From Treponema sp. (GTDB taxonomy: Bacteria; Spirochaetota; Spirochaetia; Treponematales; Treponemataceae): a stretch of 41,250 nt of DNA. Both the position numbers and the translations under genes were made by a program. The notes under the pieces were generated by a model. It was not told the origin of the DNA. It worked only from the letters and a program-made list of their open reading frames with translations, and made no database searches. Of the stretch, positions 7,576-15,349 are shown piece by piece. The stretch spans positions 1 through 41,250 of the forward strand of contig JAFSTK010000127.1 in NCBI GenBank assembly GCA_017450535.1, read 5' to 3'. Positions within the stretch are counted from its first letter, which is position 1. Each line of letters opens with the position of its first letter.

Positions 7576-9300
7576 ATGAAAATTACCAAAAAATGTGTGC
7601 TTGCTCTTGCAACTGCGTTATTTTTAACTAACGTTGCGTTTGCACAGGAAGGTTTCGGCGATTTCGGTGGAGACGATTTTGGCAGTGATGACTTTGGTGG
7701 CGGAAGCGACGAGTTCACTCCAGAATTCACCTTTAATGGTTCTGCGGAAGTCATCGCTAGACTTTTTCCGCGCAGAAATAATTTAGATTTTAACAATTAT
7801 GATTATGACTCAAGCTTTACCGATTTTAGGAATAAGGCAACATGGGCAAATGCGGACTTTACATTGGGCGCAAACTATTCTGGCGCATTTTCTGACTTTG
7901 ACGCAAAACTCAAATTCAATCGTTCTATTCTGAATGATTATCGCGAGGACATCTTGCAGGAATTTACAGCCCGCGTTTACCTTGGAAACTTCCAGGTGGA
8001 AGCAGGTAAGATGAAATTGGTTTGGGGTAAGGGTGACAAAGTTCACGTTCTCGACAATTTCAATGCGAACGATTACACCGACTTTATCGTGCCGGACTAT
8101 ATTGACCGCCGCATTGCAGAGCCGATGTTCCACCTTGTTTACAACACACCGTTCAATGCTCGCTTTGAAGGTGTCTATACTCCGTGGATGACTCCTGACC
8201 GTCTTGCGGCAAGCGGAATGTGGCAGCCGGGAAAAGCGGCGACGTTGACATCGACTGTTGAAAACATGATAAAAGACTATGCTCTGGGTCAGACAACGAC
8301 TCCGGGTGCGACAGCAGCTCTGTTGTACGCCTCAACTTTCAAGGCTGATTCTTTGTACTCTGATACAAAACAGCTGAAGTACAGTCAGGCAGGTCTTCGT
8401 TCAACCTTTACTCTTGGCTCTGTAGACTTGGGCGCAAGTTACTACTACGGTCATTACAAACAGCCGAGCTCAAATTCCTACAAAACAATTCTTTATAATG
8501 CCTTGCATACTGATAGAAATACAAAAAAATACACTAGTGACTATACAGAATCACTAGGATATGCGCTTGCATATCAAGCTGCTCTCGCAAAGGCAAAGGC
8601 TGCTGGTCAGGAAGTAACCGATGCCGCTGTTCAAGCAGCTGTGAAAGCTCAAGTTGAGTCAGGGCTTGCAGGTTTGGCAGCAACATATGCTCACCCAAAA
8701 ACTGGTCTTCCTGAGTTGGACTATGACCAGTTGCAGGTGTTCGGTTTGGAAGCGGCAACTGTTATTGGTCCGTTCAACACTCGTGCAGAACTTGCGTATA
8801 ACCTGACAAAAGATATCGCTGGTGATGACCCGTGGATTCACAACAACAGCATCGCATGGGAAGCAGGCTTTGATATCAACCTGCCGATTCACAACATCAA
8901 CTTGAACTTCCAGACGACTGGTAAATATATTTTGAACAACGACAAAATCAAAGACGGCGGTATTACTGTTCCGGGACTCGGTTTTGTTCAGTGGAGCACA
9001 CTCGGTACAAACTATGATACCGACTATGATGCGACCGGCAAATACATCCGCAATCAGTTCATCGTTGACATCACCGATACCTTTAACCATGAGAAAATCA
9101 AGCTCGACGTAAAGGGTATCTTCCAGCTTGAAACAAGAGACTTGATGATTCTTCCGTCACTTAGCTTCCGTCTGGGCGGCGATGACTTTACGCTCAGCTT
9201 GAGTGGTCTGTACATCTGGTGTGATGACGAAACAGAGAGCGAATACTATGCTTGGCGTAACAACGACTTTGTTTCAGTCGGCATTAAATATCAGTTCTAA
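7576..9300 (+). CDS. Predicted outer-membrane beta-barrel protein
   Basis: A 574-residue exported protein with a clear signal peptide (cleavage after about residue 24, VAFA/QE). The mature N-terminus is a short low-complexity segment rich in D, F and G (about 26-47: GFGDFGGDDFGSDDFGGGSD). The rest alternates polar and hydrophobic residues in strands ending in aromatics and closes with VSVGIKYQF; the terminal phenylalanine is typical of barrels recognised by BamA. A central stretch (AGKMKLVWGKGDKVHVLDNF, about 142-161) resembles porin-like and DUF1302-like outer-membrane proteins, which are often genetically linked to RND/MMPL and LolA-like genes. Residues about 330-370 are alanine-rich and helical, probably a loop or plug. 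Export-channel function is inference; the barrel prediction is fairly sure. Confidence 0.8.
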   Translation: MKITKKCVLALATALFLTNVAFAQEGFGDFGGDDFGSDDFGGGSDEFTPEFTFNGSAEVIARLFPRRNNLDFNNYDYDSSFTDFRNKATWANADFTLGANYSGAFSDFDAKLKFNRSILNDYREDILQEFTARVYLGNFQVEAGKMKLVWGKGDKVHVLDNFNANDYTDFIVPDYIDRRIAEPMFHLVYNTPFNARFEGVYTPWMTPDRLAASGMWQPGKAATLTSTVENMIKDYALGQTTTPGATAALLYASTFKADSLYSDTKQLKYSQAGLRSTFTLGSVDLGASYYYGHYKQPSSNSYKTILYNALHTDRNTKKYTSDYTESLGYALAYQAALAKAKAAGQEVTDAAVQAAVKAQVESGLAGLAATYAHPKTGLPELDYDQLQVFGLEAATVIGPFNTRAELAYNLTKDIAGDDPWIHNNSIAWEAGFDINLPIHNINLNFQTTGKYILNNDKIKDGGITVPGLGFVQWSTLGTNYDTDYDATGKYIRNQFIVDITDTFNHEKIKLDVKGIFQLETRDLMILPSLSFRLGGDDFTLSLSGLYIWCDDETESEYYAWRNNDFVSVGIKYQF

Positions 9301-9321
9301 AGATAGATTGCTGTGAGCAGG

Positions 9322-9353
9322 AACTCCGGTCAGTAATGGCTGGAGTTTTTTTT
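9322..9353 (+). terminator. Rho-independent terminator after the beta-barrel gene
   Basis: An 11-base stem (9322-9332 with 9337-9347, two G-U pairs) closed by a GTAA loop and followed by a run of eight T. Confidence 0.85.
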
Positions 9354-9374
9354 GTGTCTTTTTTAGAAAACCTA

Positions 9375-9383
9375 TGTTATACT
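9375..9383 (+). promoter_or_regulatory. Extended -10 promoter just before the GGDEF gene
   Basis: TGT followed by TATACT forms an extended -10 element ending 7 bases before the ATG at 9391. There is no Shine-Dalgarno sequence, so transcription would begin at or next to the start codon (leaderless mRNA). The -35 region is weak, as is usual with extended -10 promoters. Confidence 0.5.
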
Positions 9384-9390
9384 ATTTACT

Positions 9391-11175
9391 ATGACACTTA
9401 CCGTAAAAAATCGAAGTGCACTGTTAGATATGAATCTCCATGTTGTACCGGATGAGACAACTAAGGATTTCTTCACCTATTTCGACTTTCAGTGTGACCA
9501 TATTGTTGATTTTGTACATCCAGATGAGCGTCAGCGGTTTATCGACTTAGTAACAGGCAAAGACAACAAAGATGATAATCGATCTGATGTTTTTCATCTG
9601 CTCAGAAACACGGGCGAGTACTGCTACAATTTTGTGACCGTACGAAATGTGCGCGGAAAATTTGCGGCTCGTATTCGTCTGTTTGACATTTATGAGGCTA
9701 TTGAGTTTGCCCGTGTTGCTGCGGAAGAGAACAGCATGGTGCGTACTGCGCTGGGACTTACAGGCTCATTCCTTTTTTCATATCGAAAATCCGACAATAT
9801 TCTTAAAATCACTCATTATAGTCAGGGCTTGGAAACGACGGTCTATGAGATGAAATTTTCTGACTGGAAAGAGCAGATGATTTCGGAAAAACTGGTGCCC
9901 GAATCTGATATTTCCATGCTGGAAGTGCTGGAAAATGAAATTACGGTTTTTCCGTCCAATTTTGCGGTCAAAATAAACAGTTCCATTCGTACAGGTGGGG
10001 CGGTGACGGAAAATTTGCGCTTTGTCGGAACGCGGCATGAATGTCTGCATGAGGGAAACCAAGAGGTGTACATGATTGGGCAAATTCTCAGCGATGAGTC
10101 TTTGCGCCAAATTCACCATGCGCACAATCTGCTGGACGAACTGCAACTGGATGCGCTCACGCAAGTGTACAACAAGAAAACGATTACGGCATATGTGGAG
10201 CATCGTTTTAAGGCAAAGTTAAATGACAGTTTTGCGCTGGTAATTGTTGACCTTGACCATTTTAAGCCGGTAAACGACATGTACGGGCATTTGGCAGGAG
10301 ACCGTGTTCTTGCCCGTGCTGCCGCAAAAATCAAAGAGGTTGTGGGCGGAGATGGCGTTGTAGGGCGTTTTGGTGGCGATGAGTTCATGCTTCTTCTGAA
10401 CGGCGTGGAGAATGTGCAGATTTTGCGCGGTATGCTCAGAGCTTTGCTTGTGCAAATCGAAAAAGAATTTTTGGGAAATTTTGAAGGCATTGATTTAACA
10501 TGCTCAATCGGTGCGGCTGTGTATCCTGCAAACGGAGAGACATACGACGAATTGTTCCGTAAGGCTGATTTTTGTTTGTATCGTGCGAAAGATAAGGGCC
10601 GCAACCGTTATGTTTTCTTCCGTGACGATTTACATGCACAGGCGTATGCGGATGCTCAGGCTGCAAAAAATGAAGGAAAGAAGATTGAGGGGCGCGAGAT
10701 TCAGGAATTGAAATTTATGGCGACCTATTTGCAGCAGCTCAGCGCCGACCCTCACGGTGCGATTATGAACATTATGCGCCACATACTCGGAACTTATGCG
10801 GCAGACGGAATAATTGTGTACGCTGGTAACGATATGCACCGTGTCTTTAGCGTGGGCATTGAGCGCGCTGAATTGGAATTTGCAGATTACGTTCTTTCTG
10901 ATAATTTTGCGAAAATTCAGCGGGACGGATTTTTTTGCTTTAATTTTCCCAATGAGATTCCTGAGGATGACGGCGAGTTTTCAATTGCGATGCAGCAACG
11001 AAAAATCTGTTCAGCGTTACATTGTATGATTGGTGACTCTGAAAAACCGTCGGGTGTGGTGGTGTTCTTCCGTGCACATACGCCTTCGCAATGGGCGGAT
11101 TACGAGGTGAACTGCGCTAAAATCTTTGCGGGAAGTTTAGGGCTTTTAAATTTAGAAGAATTGGAAAATATGTGA
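9391..11175 (+). CDS. GGDEF-domain diguanylate cyclase with N-terminal PAS-like and C-terminal GAF-like regions
   Basis: A 594-residue cytoplasmic protein predicted to make c-di-GMP from two GTP. Residues about 1-245 look like one or two PAS-type sensor folds (HPDERQRFIDLV, then a second sensor-like segment). The GGDEF domain spans about 250-415, with LDALTQVYNKKT at its start, the DLDHFKPVND metal-binding strand, and an intact GRFGGDEF signature (about 326-333). The RxxD inhibitory site expected before the signature is absent (VGGD instead), so product inhibition through this site is unlikely. The last 160 residues resemble a GAF domain, an unusual position after GGDEF. First gene of a four-gene signalling operon with FHA, phosphatase and kinase proteins. 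Confidence 0.9.
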   Translation: MTLTVKNRSALLDMNLHVVPDETTKDFFTYFDFQCDHIVDFVHPDERQRFIDLVTGKDNKDDNRSDVFHLLRNTGEYCYNFVTVRNVRGKFAARIRLFDIYEAIEFARVAAEENSMVRTALGLTGSFLFSYRKSDNILKITHYSQGLETTVYEMKFSDWKEQMISEKLVPESDISMLEVLENEITVFPSNFAVKINSSIRTGGAVTENLRFVGTRHECLHEGNQEVYMIGQILSDESLRQIHHAHNLLDELQLDALTQVYNKKTITAYVEHRFKAKLNDSFALVIVDLDHFKPVNDMYGHLAGDRVLARAAAKIKEVVGGDGVVGRFGGDEFMLLLNGVENVQILRGMLRALLVQIEKEFLGNFEGIDLTCSIGAAVYPANGETYDELFRKADFCLYRAKDKGRNRYVFFRDDLHAQAYADAQAAKNEGKKIEGREIQELKFMATYLQQLSADPHGAIMNIMRHILGTYAADGIIVYAGNDMHRVFSVGIERAELEFADYVLSDNFAKIQRDGFFCFNFPNEIPEDDGEFSIAMQQRKICSALHCMIGDSEKPSGVVVFFRAHTPSQWADYEVNCAKIFAGSLGLLNLEELENM

Positions 11176-11185
11176 TGGAGGTTAT

Positions 11186-11530
11186 ATGAAAGATACGACG
11201 ATTATTTCTACGAGTGCGCTTGGTCAGCACTTGGAAAGAATTGCGGAAGGTTCACAAGTCTCATACTTGATGTTCAACAAGCAAAAAATCACACTGGCGG
11301 CTAAGATAACGATTGGTCGCTCTACGGAATGTGATGTGGTGGTGGACAATAAATTGGTGAGCCGTCATCATGCGCTGATTCAGAAAATCCGGGACGCATA
11401 TTTTTTGCGTGACGACGGAAGCACAAACGGCACTTTTTTGAACGGCAAGCGCATTCCCGATGGAAAATACATCAAATTGAATTCGGGCGATAAGATTACT
11501 ATCGGCAGCGCAAATCTTGTTATGTCCTAA
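11186..11530 (+). CDS. FHA-domain protein
   Basis: A 114-residue protein consisting almost entirely of a forkhead-associated domain, which binds phosphothreonine peptides. All signature residues are present: IGRSTECDVVV, SRHHALIQ, and DDGSTNGTFLNGK. A short N-terminal extension (about 30 residues) precedes the domain. Ten bases separate it from the diguanylate cyclase and five from the phosphoesterase, and a GGAGG site lies before the ATG. With the kinase three genes downstream, it is the obvious phospho-reader: it may bind phosphorylated kinase or the cyclase. Partner choice is inference; the domain call is secure. Confidence 0.95.
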   Translation: MKDTTIISTSALGQHLERIAEGSQVSYLMFNKQKITLAAKITIGRSTECDVVVDNKLVSRHHALIQKIRDAYFLRDDGSTNGTFLNGKRIPDGKYIKLNSGDKITIGSANLVMS

Positions 11531-11535
11531 AGAGC

Positions 11536-12585
11536 ATGATGAACCAGTTACTTTCTGAGCTGAAAAAAATCTATGAGACTCACGTTTTGCCGGAGCACAA
11601 TGATTTATTAGTGCTCACCGACGAAGCTATTACCGTATTGGAACGCGAATCTGATTCTTATCGTCCGCGACAAAAAACTGATGACGGTGAGAAGGGCGGA
11701 GGCTTGCTTGATTTTTCAGATGCGCCGGAATTGCCCCTGATTGTTGTGCCTGATTTACATGCGCGGTGCGATTTTTTTATGCATCTTATGGAAACGCCGC
11801 TGTCTTATCTGGGCATTGGAACTGATGACGGAGAGTCCGCAGAAAGTCTTGTGGTGATTGACGCTCTCGCCCAGAAAAAAATCCGCATAGTGTGCGTGGG
11901 CGATTTGTTTCATTCGGAAATGCGCGGAAGAAACCGCTGGCTTTCTGCATGGAATGAGTACGAGCGTGGAAATTACACGAGTGAGCCGATGACGGAAGAG
12001 ATGCAGGAAAATCTTACGCTTTTTCAAATGGTTTTGCGCGTCAAAGGCGCGTACCCGGAGCATTTTCATTTCCTCAAAGGCAATCACGAGAATATTTTGA
12101 ACGAAAGCGGGCGGGGTAATTATCCGTTCATTAAATTTGCTGACGAAGGCAACATGGTATATGATTTTATGTTTTCGCGGTACGGAGATGCTATTTTGCA
12201 CATGATGAGCCTGTGGGAACATACGCTTCCTTTGTGCGCGGTATTTCCTGGTTGCGTCGTAAGCCACGCCGAGCCAAAACACGTGTACGCAAAGAAAAAA
12301 ATCATCGACTATGAGGAAAATCCTTCCGTTGTCATAGGGCTTACTTGGACTGCAAACGACGAGGCAGACGATGCGAGCGTGGAAAAGACAATGGCGAATC
12401 TTCTTGGAAAATCACGCGCAAAAAACGCTGTCTGGCTGTCCGGTCATCGCCCCGTACAAGAAAAATTCGCGCTTCGCCAAGGCGGAAAACTGGTGCAAAT
12501 CCACAACCCGTCATTGGAACAGGTGGCGGTGATTTTACCGGGGCACACTTTTTGTCCTGGTACTGATATAATACAATTGGAGTAG
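11536..12585 (+). CDS. Calcineurin-like metallophosphoesterase (Ser/Thr protein phosphatase-like)
   Basis: A 349-residue cytoplasmic phosphoesterase. The dinuclear-metal motifs are visible in order: VVPDLHARCD (about 70-79), VGDLFHSE (about 121-128), LKGNHEN (about 180-186), VVSHAEP (about 241-247) and SGHRPVQ (about 302-308). The second motif has GDLFH where classic PPP phosphatases have GDxVDRG, so it is a divergent branch. Its place between an FHA protein and a Ser/Thr kinase suggests that it removes phosphates added by that kinase, but nucleotide or other phosphoester substrates remain possible. It starts 5 bases after the FHA stop codon and ends 3 bases before the kinase ATG. Confidence 0.85.
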   Translation: MMNQLLSELKKIYETHVLPEHNDLLVLTDEAITVLERESDSYRPRQKTDDGEKGGGLLDFSDAPELPLIVVPDLHARCDFFMHLMETPLSYLGIGTDDGESAESLVVIDALAQKKIRIVCVGDLFHSEMRGRNRWLSAWNEYERGNYTSEPMTEEMQENLTLFQMVLRVKGAYPEHFHFLKGNHENILNESGRGNYPFIKFADEGNMVYDFMFSRYGDAILHMMSLWEHTLPLCAVFPGCVVSHAEPKHVYAKKKIIDYEENPSVVIGLTWTANDEADDASVEKTMANLLGKSRAKNAVWLSGHRPVQEKFALRQGGKLVQIHNPSLEQVAVILPGHTFCPGTDIIQLE

Positions 12586-12588
12586 AGA

Positions 12589-14220
12589 ATGGGAGAACAA
12601 ACGCCTGTTTACATTGGAAAATATCGCATTATGGGGCTTGTGGCTGAGGGCGGCATGGGCTCGGTGTACAAAGCGGTGCACCCCACGCTCAAACGGCTTG
12701 TAATTCTCAAAAAACTGACAATCCGTCGGAATCCTACGGTGCGCGAGCGATTTAAACGTGAGGCGCAGATTCTTTTGGATTTGCAAAGCCCGTACATTGT
12801 GCATTTGTACGATTATTTTATTGAAGAGAACTCACATTACATTGTTGAGGAATTTGTAGACGGCATGAATCTGGGCGAGGTGATTGAAAAACAAGTCGCG
12901 CTCGGAACGGAAATGTCTCTGCTCGTGTTCTTGGATGCTTGTTACGCGCTCAAATATGCTCATGCAAAAGGAATTGTCCATCGTGACATCAAGCCGGCAA
13001 ATATTCTGATTTCCCGCCGTGCTGAAGTGAAACTGGCTGACTTTGGCATTGCGTCGAGCGAGAAGGGCGATGATTTGCATGGCGACAAGGAAAGCGACAG
13101 CACAGACGACAGCCTTACCAAAACAGGCGTAACGCTCGGAACGCCAGCCTATATGTCGCCGGAGCAGATTTCTGACTCGCGCTCTGTGGACAAACGTGCT
13201 GACATTTATTCGATGGGCGTGATGCTCTACGAGATGATGACCGGCTCAAAACCGTTTGGCTCCAAATTGTCCGCTGAAAATCTGGAAGACATAAAAAAAG
13301 GACGGTACATTGACCCGCGAAAAATTGACCGCTCCATTCCAAAGCCAATCTGCGCGATGATTCGTAAAATGCTCAGAGCGAAGCCTGACCGACGTTATCA
13401 GAGCATGGACCCGATTATTGATATTGTCAAAAAATATCTCTCACGTTTTGATACGCATGCGATTCGTCTCGCGCTCGCTCAGTGTGTGCTGACAAAGCGT
13501 CAATTTGCCGTGCCAGTCTTTGCGCAGAAAAAACAAACGGCTCGCAATGTGACGCTGGCTATCATAGGCGTTGCAGCTCTTGCGGCTGGCGGATGGTATG
13601 CATGGACAGAAAGTTATTTCCATGCGACGATTCTCAGGCATTGGTATTCCGCCGTGACAGTGAATATGACGCTTCCTGCGACTGCGAGCGTGAACAGCGA
13701 CTTGCCTGCGCGCGCATTTTTCTTTGTTGATGACGGAAGAAATATTCCTGAGGTTCAGAACAGCCGCCGCAGTTTTTCCGAAATCAAATCAAAAGCAAAA
13801 AAGCAGACGGTTCAGAACGCGCCAAAAAAATATACGGCAAAAAAAGTGTATGTCAAACCGGGACATTATCGCATCAAAGTGGCGGCGGGTCCTTATGTGG
13901 TTTGGCAGAGTTTTGCAATCGGAACTAACGACATCACTATCAATTTGGATGAGCTCAAAAATGTCGGTCGTCAGCTAAAAATCACCGCTCATTCGTATGA
14001 CACTCACTCGGGCGAAAAACTGACGGGAAAAACAAAGTTTTCGATTTTGTACAAAAATTCGTGGGTAGATTTGGATGAGGTGCCACAAAATGAGCTGGTA
14101 ACTGGCTCTGTCTGGAAAATCATCGCACATTGCCCCGGCTACAAAGACGCACTTTTCTCGCTGATTATCGACTGGTATCAGGACGATTTGCGTCTTAGCG
14201 TGGGGCTGGAAAAGATGTAG
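12589..14220 (+). CDS. Transmembrane Hanks-type Ser/Thr protein kinase
   Basis: A 543-residue membrane kinase. The cytoplasmic kinase domain (about 9-285) has the glycine loop VAEGGMGSVYKA, an ATP-binding lysine in VILKKL, the catalytic loop HRDIKPANIL, DFGIAS, and TPAYMSPEQ. An insertion rich in D/S/K (about 160-180) sits in the activation segment and offers several phospho-acceptor sites. A single helix follows (about 319-339). The remaining 200 residues would be periplasmic and contain no PASTA repeats; short beta-rich stretches (KPGHYRIKVAAGPYVVW) resemble PEGA-type carbohydrate or surface-layer-binding folds. Last gene of the operon. It would sense the envelope and phosphorylate targets read by the FHA protein, reversed by the adjacent phosphatase. 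Confidence 0.93.
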   Translation: MGEQTPVYIGKYRIMGLVAEGGMGSVYKAVHPTLKRLVILKKLTIRRNPTVRERFKREAQILLDLQSPYIVHLYDYFIEENSHYIVEEFVDGMNLGEVIEKQVALGTEMSLLVFLDACYALKYAHAKGIVHRDIKPANILISRRAEVKLADFGIASSEKGDDLHGDKESDSTDDSLTKTGVTLGTPAYMSPEQISDSRSVDKRADIYSMGVMLYEMMTGSKPFGSKLSAENLEDIKKGRYIDPRKIDRSIPKPICAMIRKMLRAKPDRRYQSMDPIIDIVKKYLSRFDTHAIRLALAQCVLTKRQFAVPVFAQKKQTARNVTLAIIGVAALAAGGWYAWTESYFHATILRHWYSAVTVNMTLPATASVNSDLPARAFFFVDDGRNIPEVQNSRRSFSEIKSKAKKQTVQNAPKKYTAKKVYVKPGHYRIKVAAGPYVVWQSFAIGTNDITINLDELKNVGRQLKITAHSYDTHSGEKLTGKTKFSILYKNSWVDLDEVPQNELVTGSVWKIIAHCPGYKDALFSLIIDWYQDDLRLSVGLEKM

Positions 14221-14240
14221 GTGAAGACCCGCATTTTGTC

Positions 14241-15260
14241 TTAGCGATATGTCTTGCTTTCCTGCGTGTTTGCAAATGTAAAGTCCCCGATAAAAAAGTC
14301 AGGGCTTACGGCCGCCATGTTCAGACGGATTTCCCAGTGCAAGTGCGGGCCTGTCGCCAATCCTGTCGCGCCTGAAATGCCGATGAGTTCTCCTTGCTGC
14401 ACCATCTGTCCGACTTCCGCTTTTAATTCGCTCATGTGATAGTAGAGGCTGTACAAGCCCGGCAAATGCTCAATGCAGATACTCCAGCCAGTGGTGATGC
14501 GATTTTCTGCCATAACGACTTTTCCGGAGGCGCAGGCACGAACTTCGCTACCCGTAGGAATTCCGTAGTCAATGCCATAATGCAGGCTTGTGGAAGATTT
14601 TCCGTTATTGTAGGCAAATATGCGGCGGTCGGCAAAAAATGAAGTGCGCCGTGTTGCTGGATTTGGTGCGGAAAATGCGCCGTCACAAAAAACGCTGTCC
14701 ATATTTTTCGCTTCCAAAATGGCGTTCAGCCGGTTGATTTGGTCCATGCGCGTTTTGCTTGTGTCTGTCCGGATAGCGGTATTCGATGCGTTGAGTGGAA
14801 TTGTTTCCGAGATAAATTCTTTTTCCGTTACTGTGACTGGAAGAGAGAATGTGAAGTCCGGTTTTCCGAACGCTGAAAAAGTCACCGTGAGCTGGTAGTC
14901 GCCTGGCTTGCAGTACGATGAGAGCGGAACGCCTGCGAGCAACACGTCATTTTTTGCGGCTCCTTTTCCTTTTTGGTCTTTATTGATGAGATACATCGCC
15001 GTTTTGCCAATTGATTTTTGCTCGCTTCCGTCTACGGGCGTGGTAAAAATCTGCATGGTTCCCGTTGAAGTGCCTGTGAGTTTTCGCACCTTTTTTACTC
15101 TGGGTTTGAGAATGAGGCGGGCAAACACTGCGTCTCCCGGTTGTACTGTTTTGTTATATTGAATGCTTAATCCGTAATCATCGGTTTGCCAGCGACCCAA
15201 TTCTGCGAATGCTGCAAAGCCGAGCAAAATCAATAGGGTGAGAATAATATGTTTTTTCAT
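14241..15260 (-). CDS. M23/LytM-family metallopeptidase
   Basis: A 339-residue exported protein; the ATG at 15260 gives a signal peptide (MKKHIILTLLILLGFAAFA). The N-terminal half (about 20-200) is a beta-rich domain of unknown role. The C-terminal LytM domain (about 220-330) keeps the zinc ligands: H and D in LHYGIDYGIPTGSEV and the HxH in GPHLHWEIR. Intact ligands predict an active peptidoglycan endopeptidase rather than a regulatory, degenerate LytM factor. The start has no Shine-Dalgarno site but has TGC-TACAAT ten bases upstream. It is convergent with the kinase gene (20-base gap) and divergent from feoAB. Confidence 0.9.
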   Translation of the reverse strand: MKKHIILTLLILLGFAAFAELGRWQTDDYGLSIQYNKTVQPGDAVFARLILKPRVKKVRKLTGTSTGTMQIFTTPVDGSEQKSIGKTAMYLINKDQKGKGAAKNDVLLAGVPLSSYCKPGDYQLTVTFSAFGKPDFTFSLPVTVTEKEFISETIPLNASNTAIRTDTSKTRMDQINRLNAILEAKNMDSVFCDGAFSAPNPATRRTSFFADRRIFAYNNGKSSTSLHYGIDYGIPTGSEVRACASGKVVMAENRITTGWSICIEHLPGLYSLYYHMSELKAEVGQMVQQGELIGISGATGLATGPHLHWEIRLNMAAVSPDFFIGDFTFANTQESKTYR

Positions 15261-15270
15261 GATTACAGGG

Positions 15271-15279
15271 ATTGTAGCA
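15271..15279 (-). promoter_or_regulatory. Extended -10 promoter for the M23 peptidase gene
   Basis: On the minus strand TGC-TACAAT ends ten bases before the ATG at 15260. There is no Shine-Dalgarno sequence, consistent with a leaderless or nearly leaderless transcript. Confidence 0.45.
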
Positions 15280-15310
15280 TAAATCGAAAAAATATGGTAG
15301 ACAAAATTTA

Positions 15311-15339
15311 TTGACAACGATGTTTGAGCGTGCTAGTTT
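15311..15339 (+). promoter_or_regulatory. Predicted promoter for feoAB
   Basis: A perfect TTGACA (15311-15316), 17-base spacer and TAGTTT (15334-15339) preceded by TGC. The -10 ends ten bases before the ATG at 15350, and no ribosome-binding site is present. An iron (Fur) box was not recognised. Confidence 0.5.
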
Positions 15340-15349
15340 TTAAATTGTC

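Noticed and set aside
15311..15349. Fur box upstream of feoAB
   Set aside because: No 19-base Fur-like palindrome could be found in the M23-feoAB gap.
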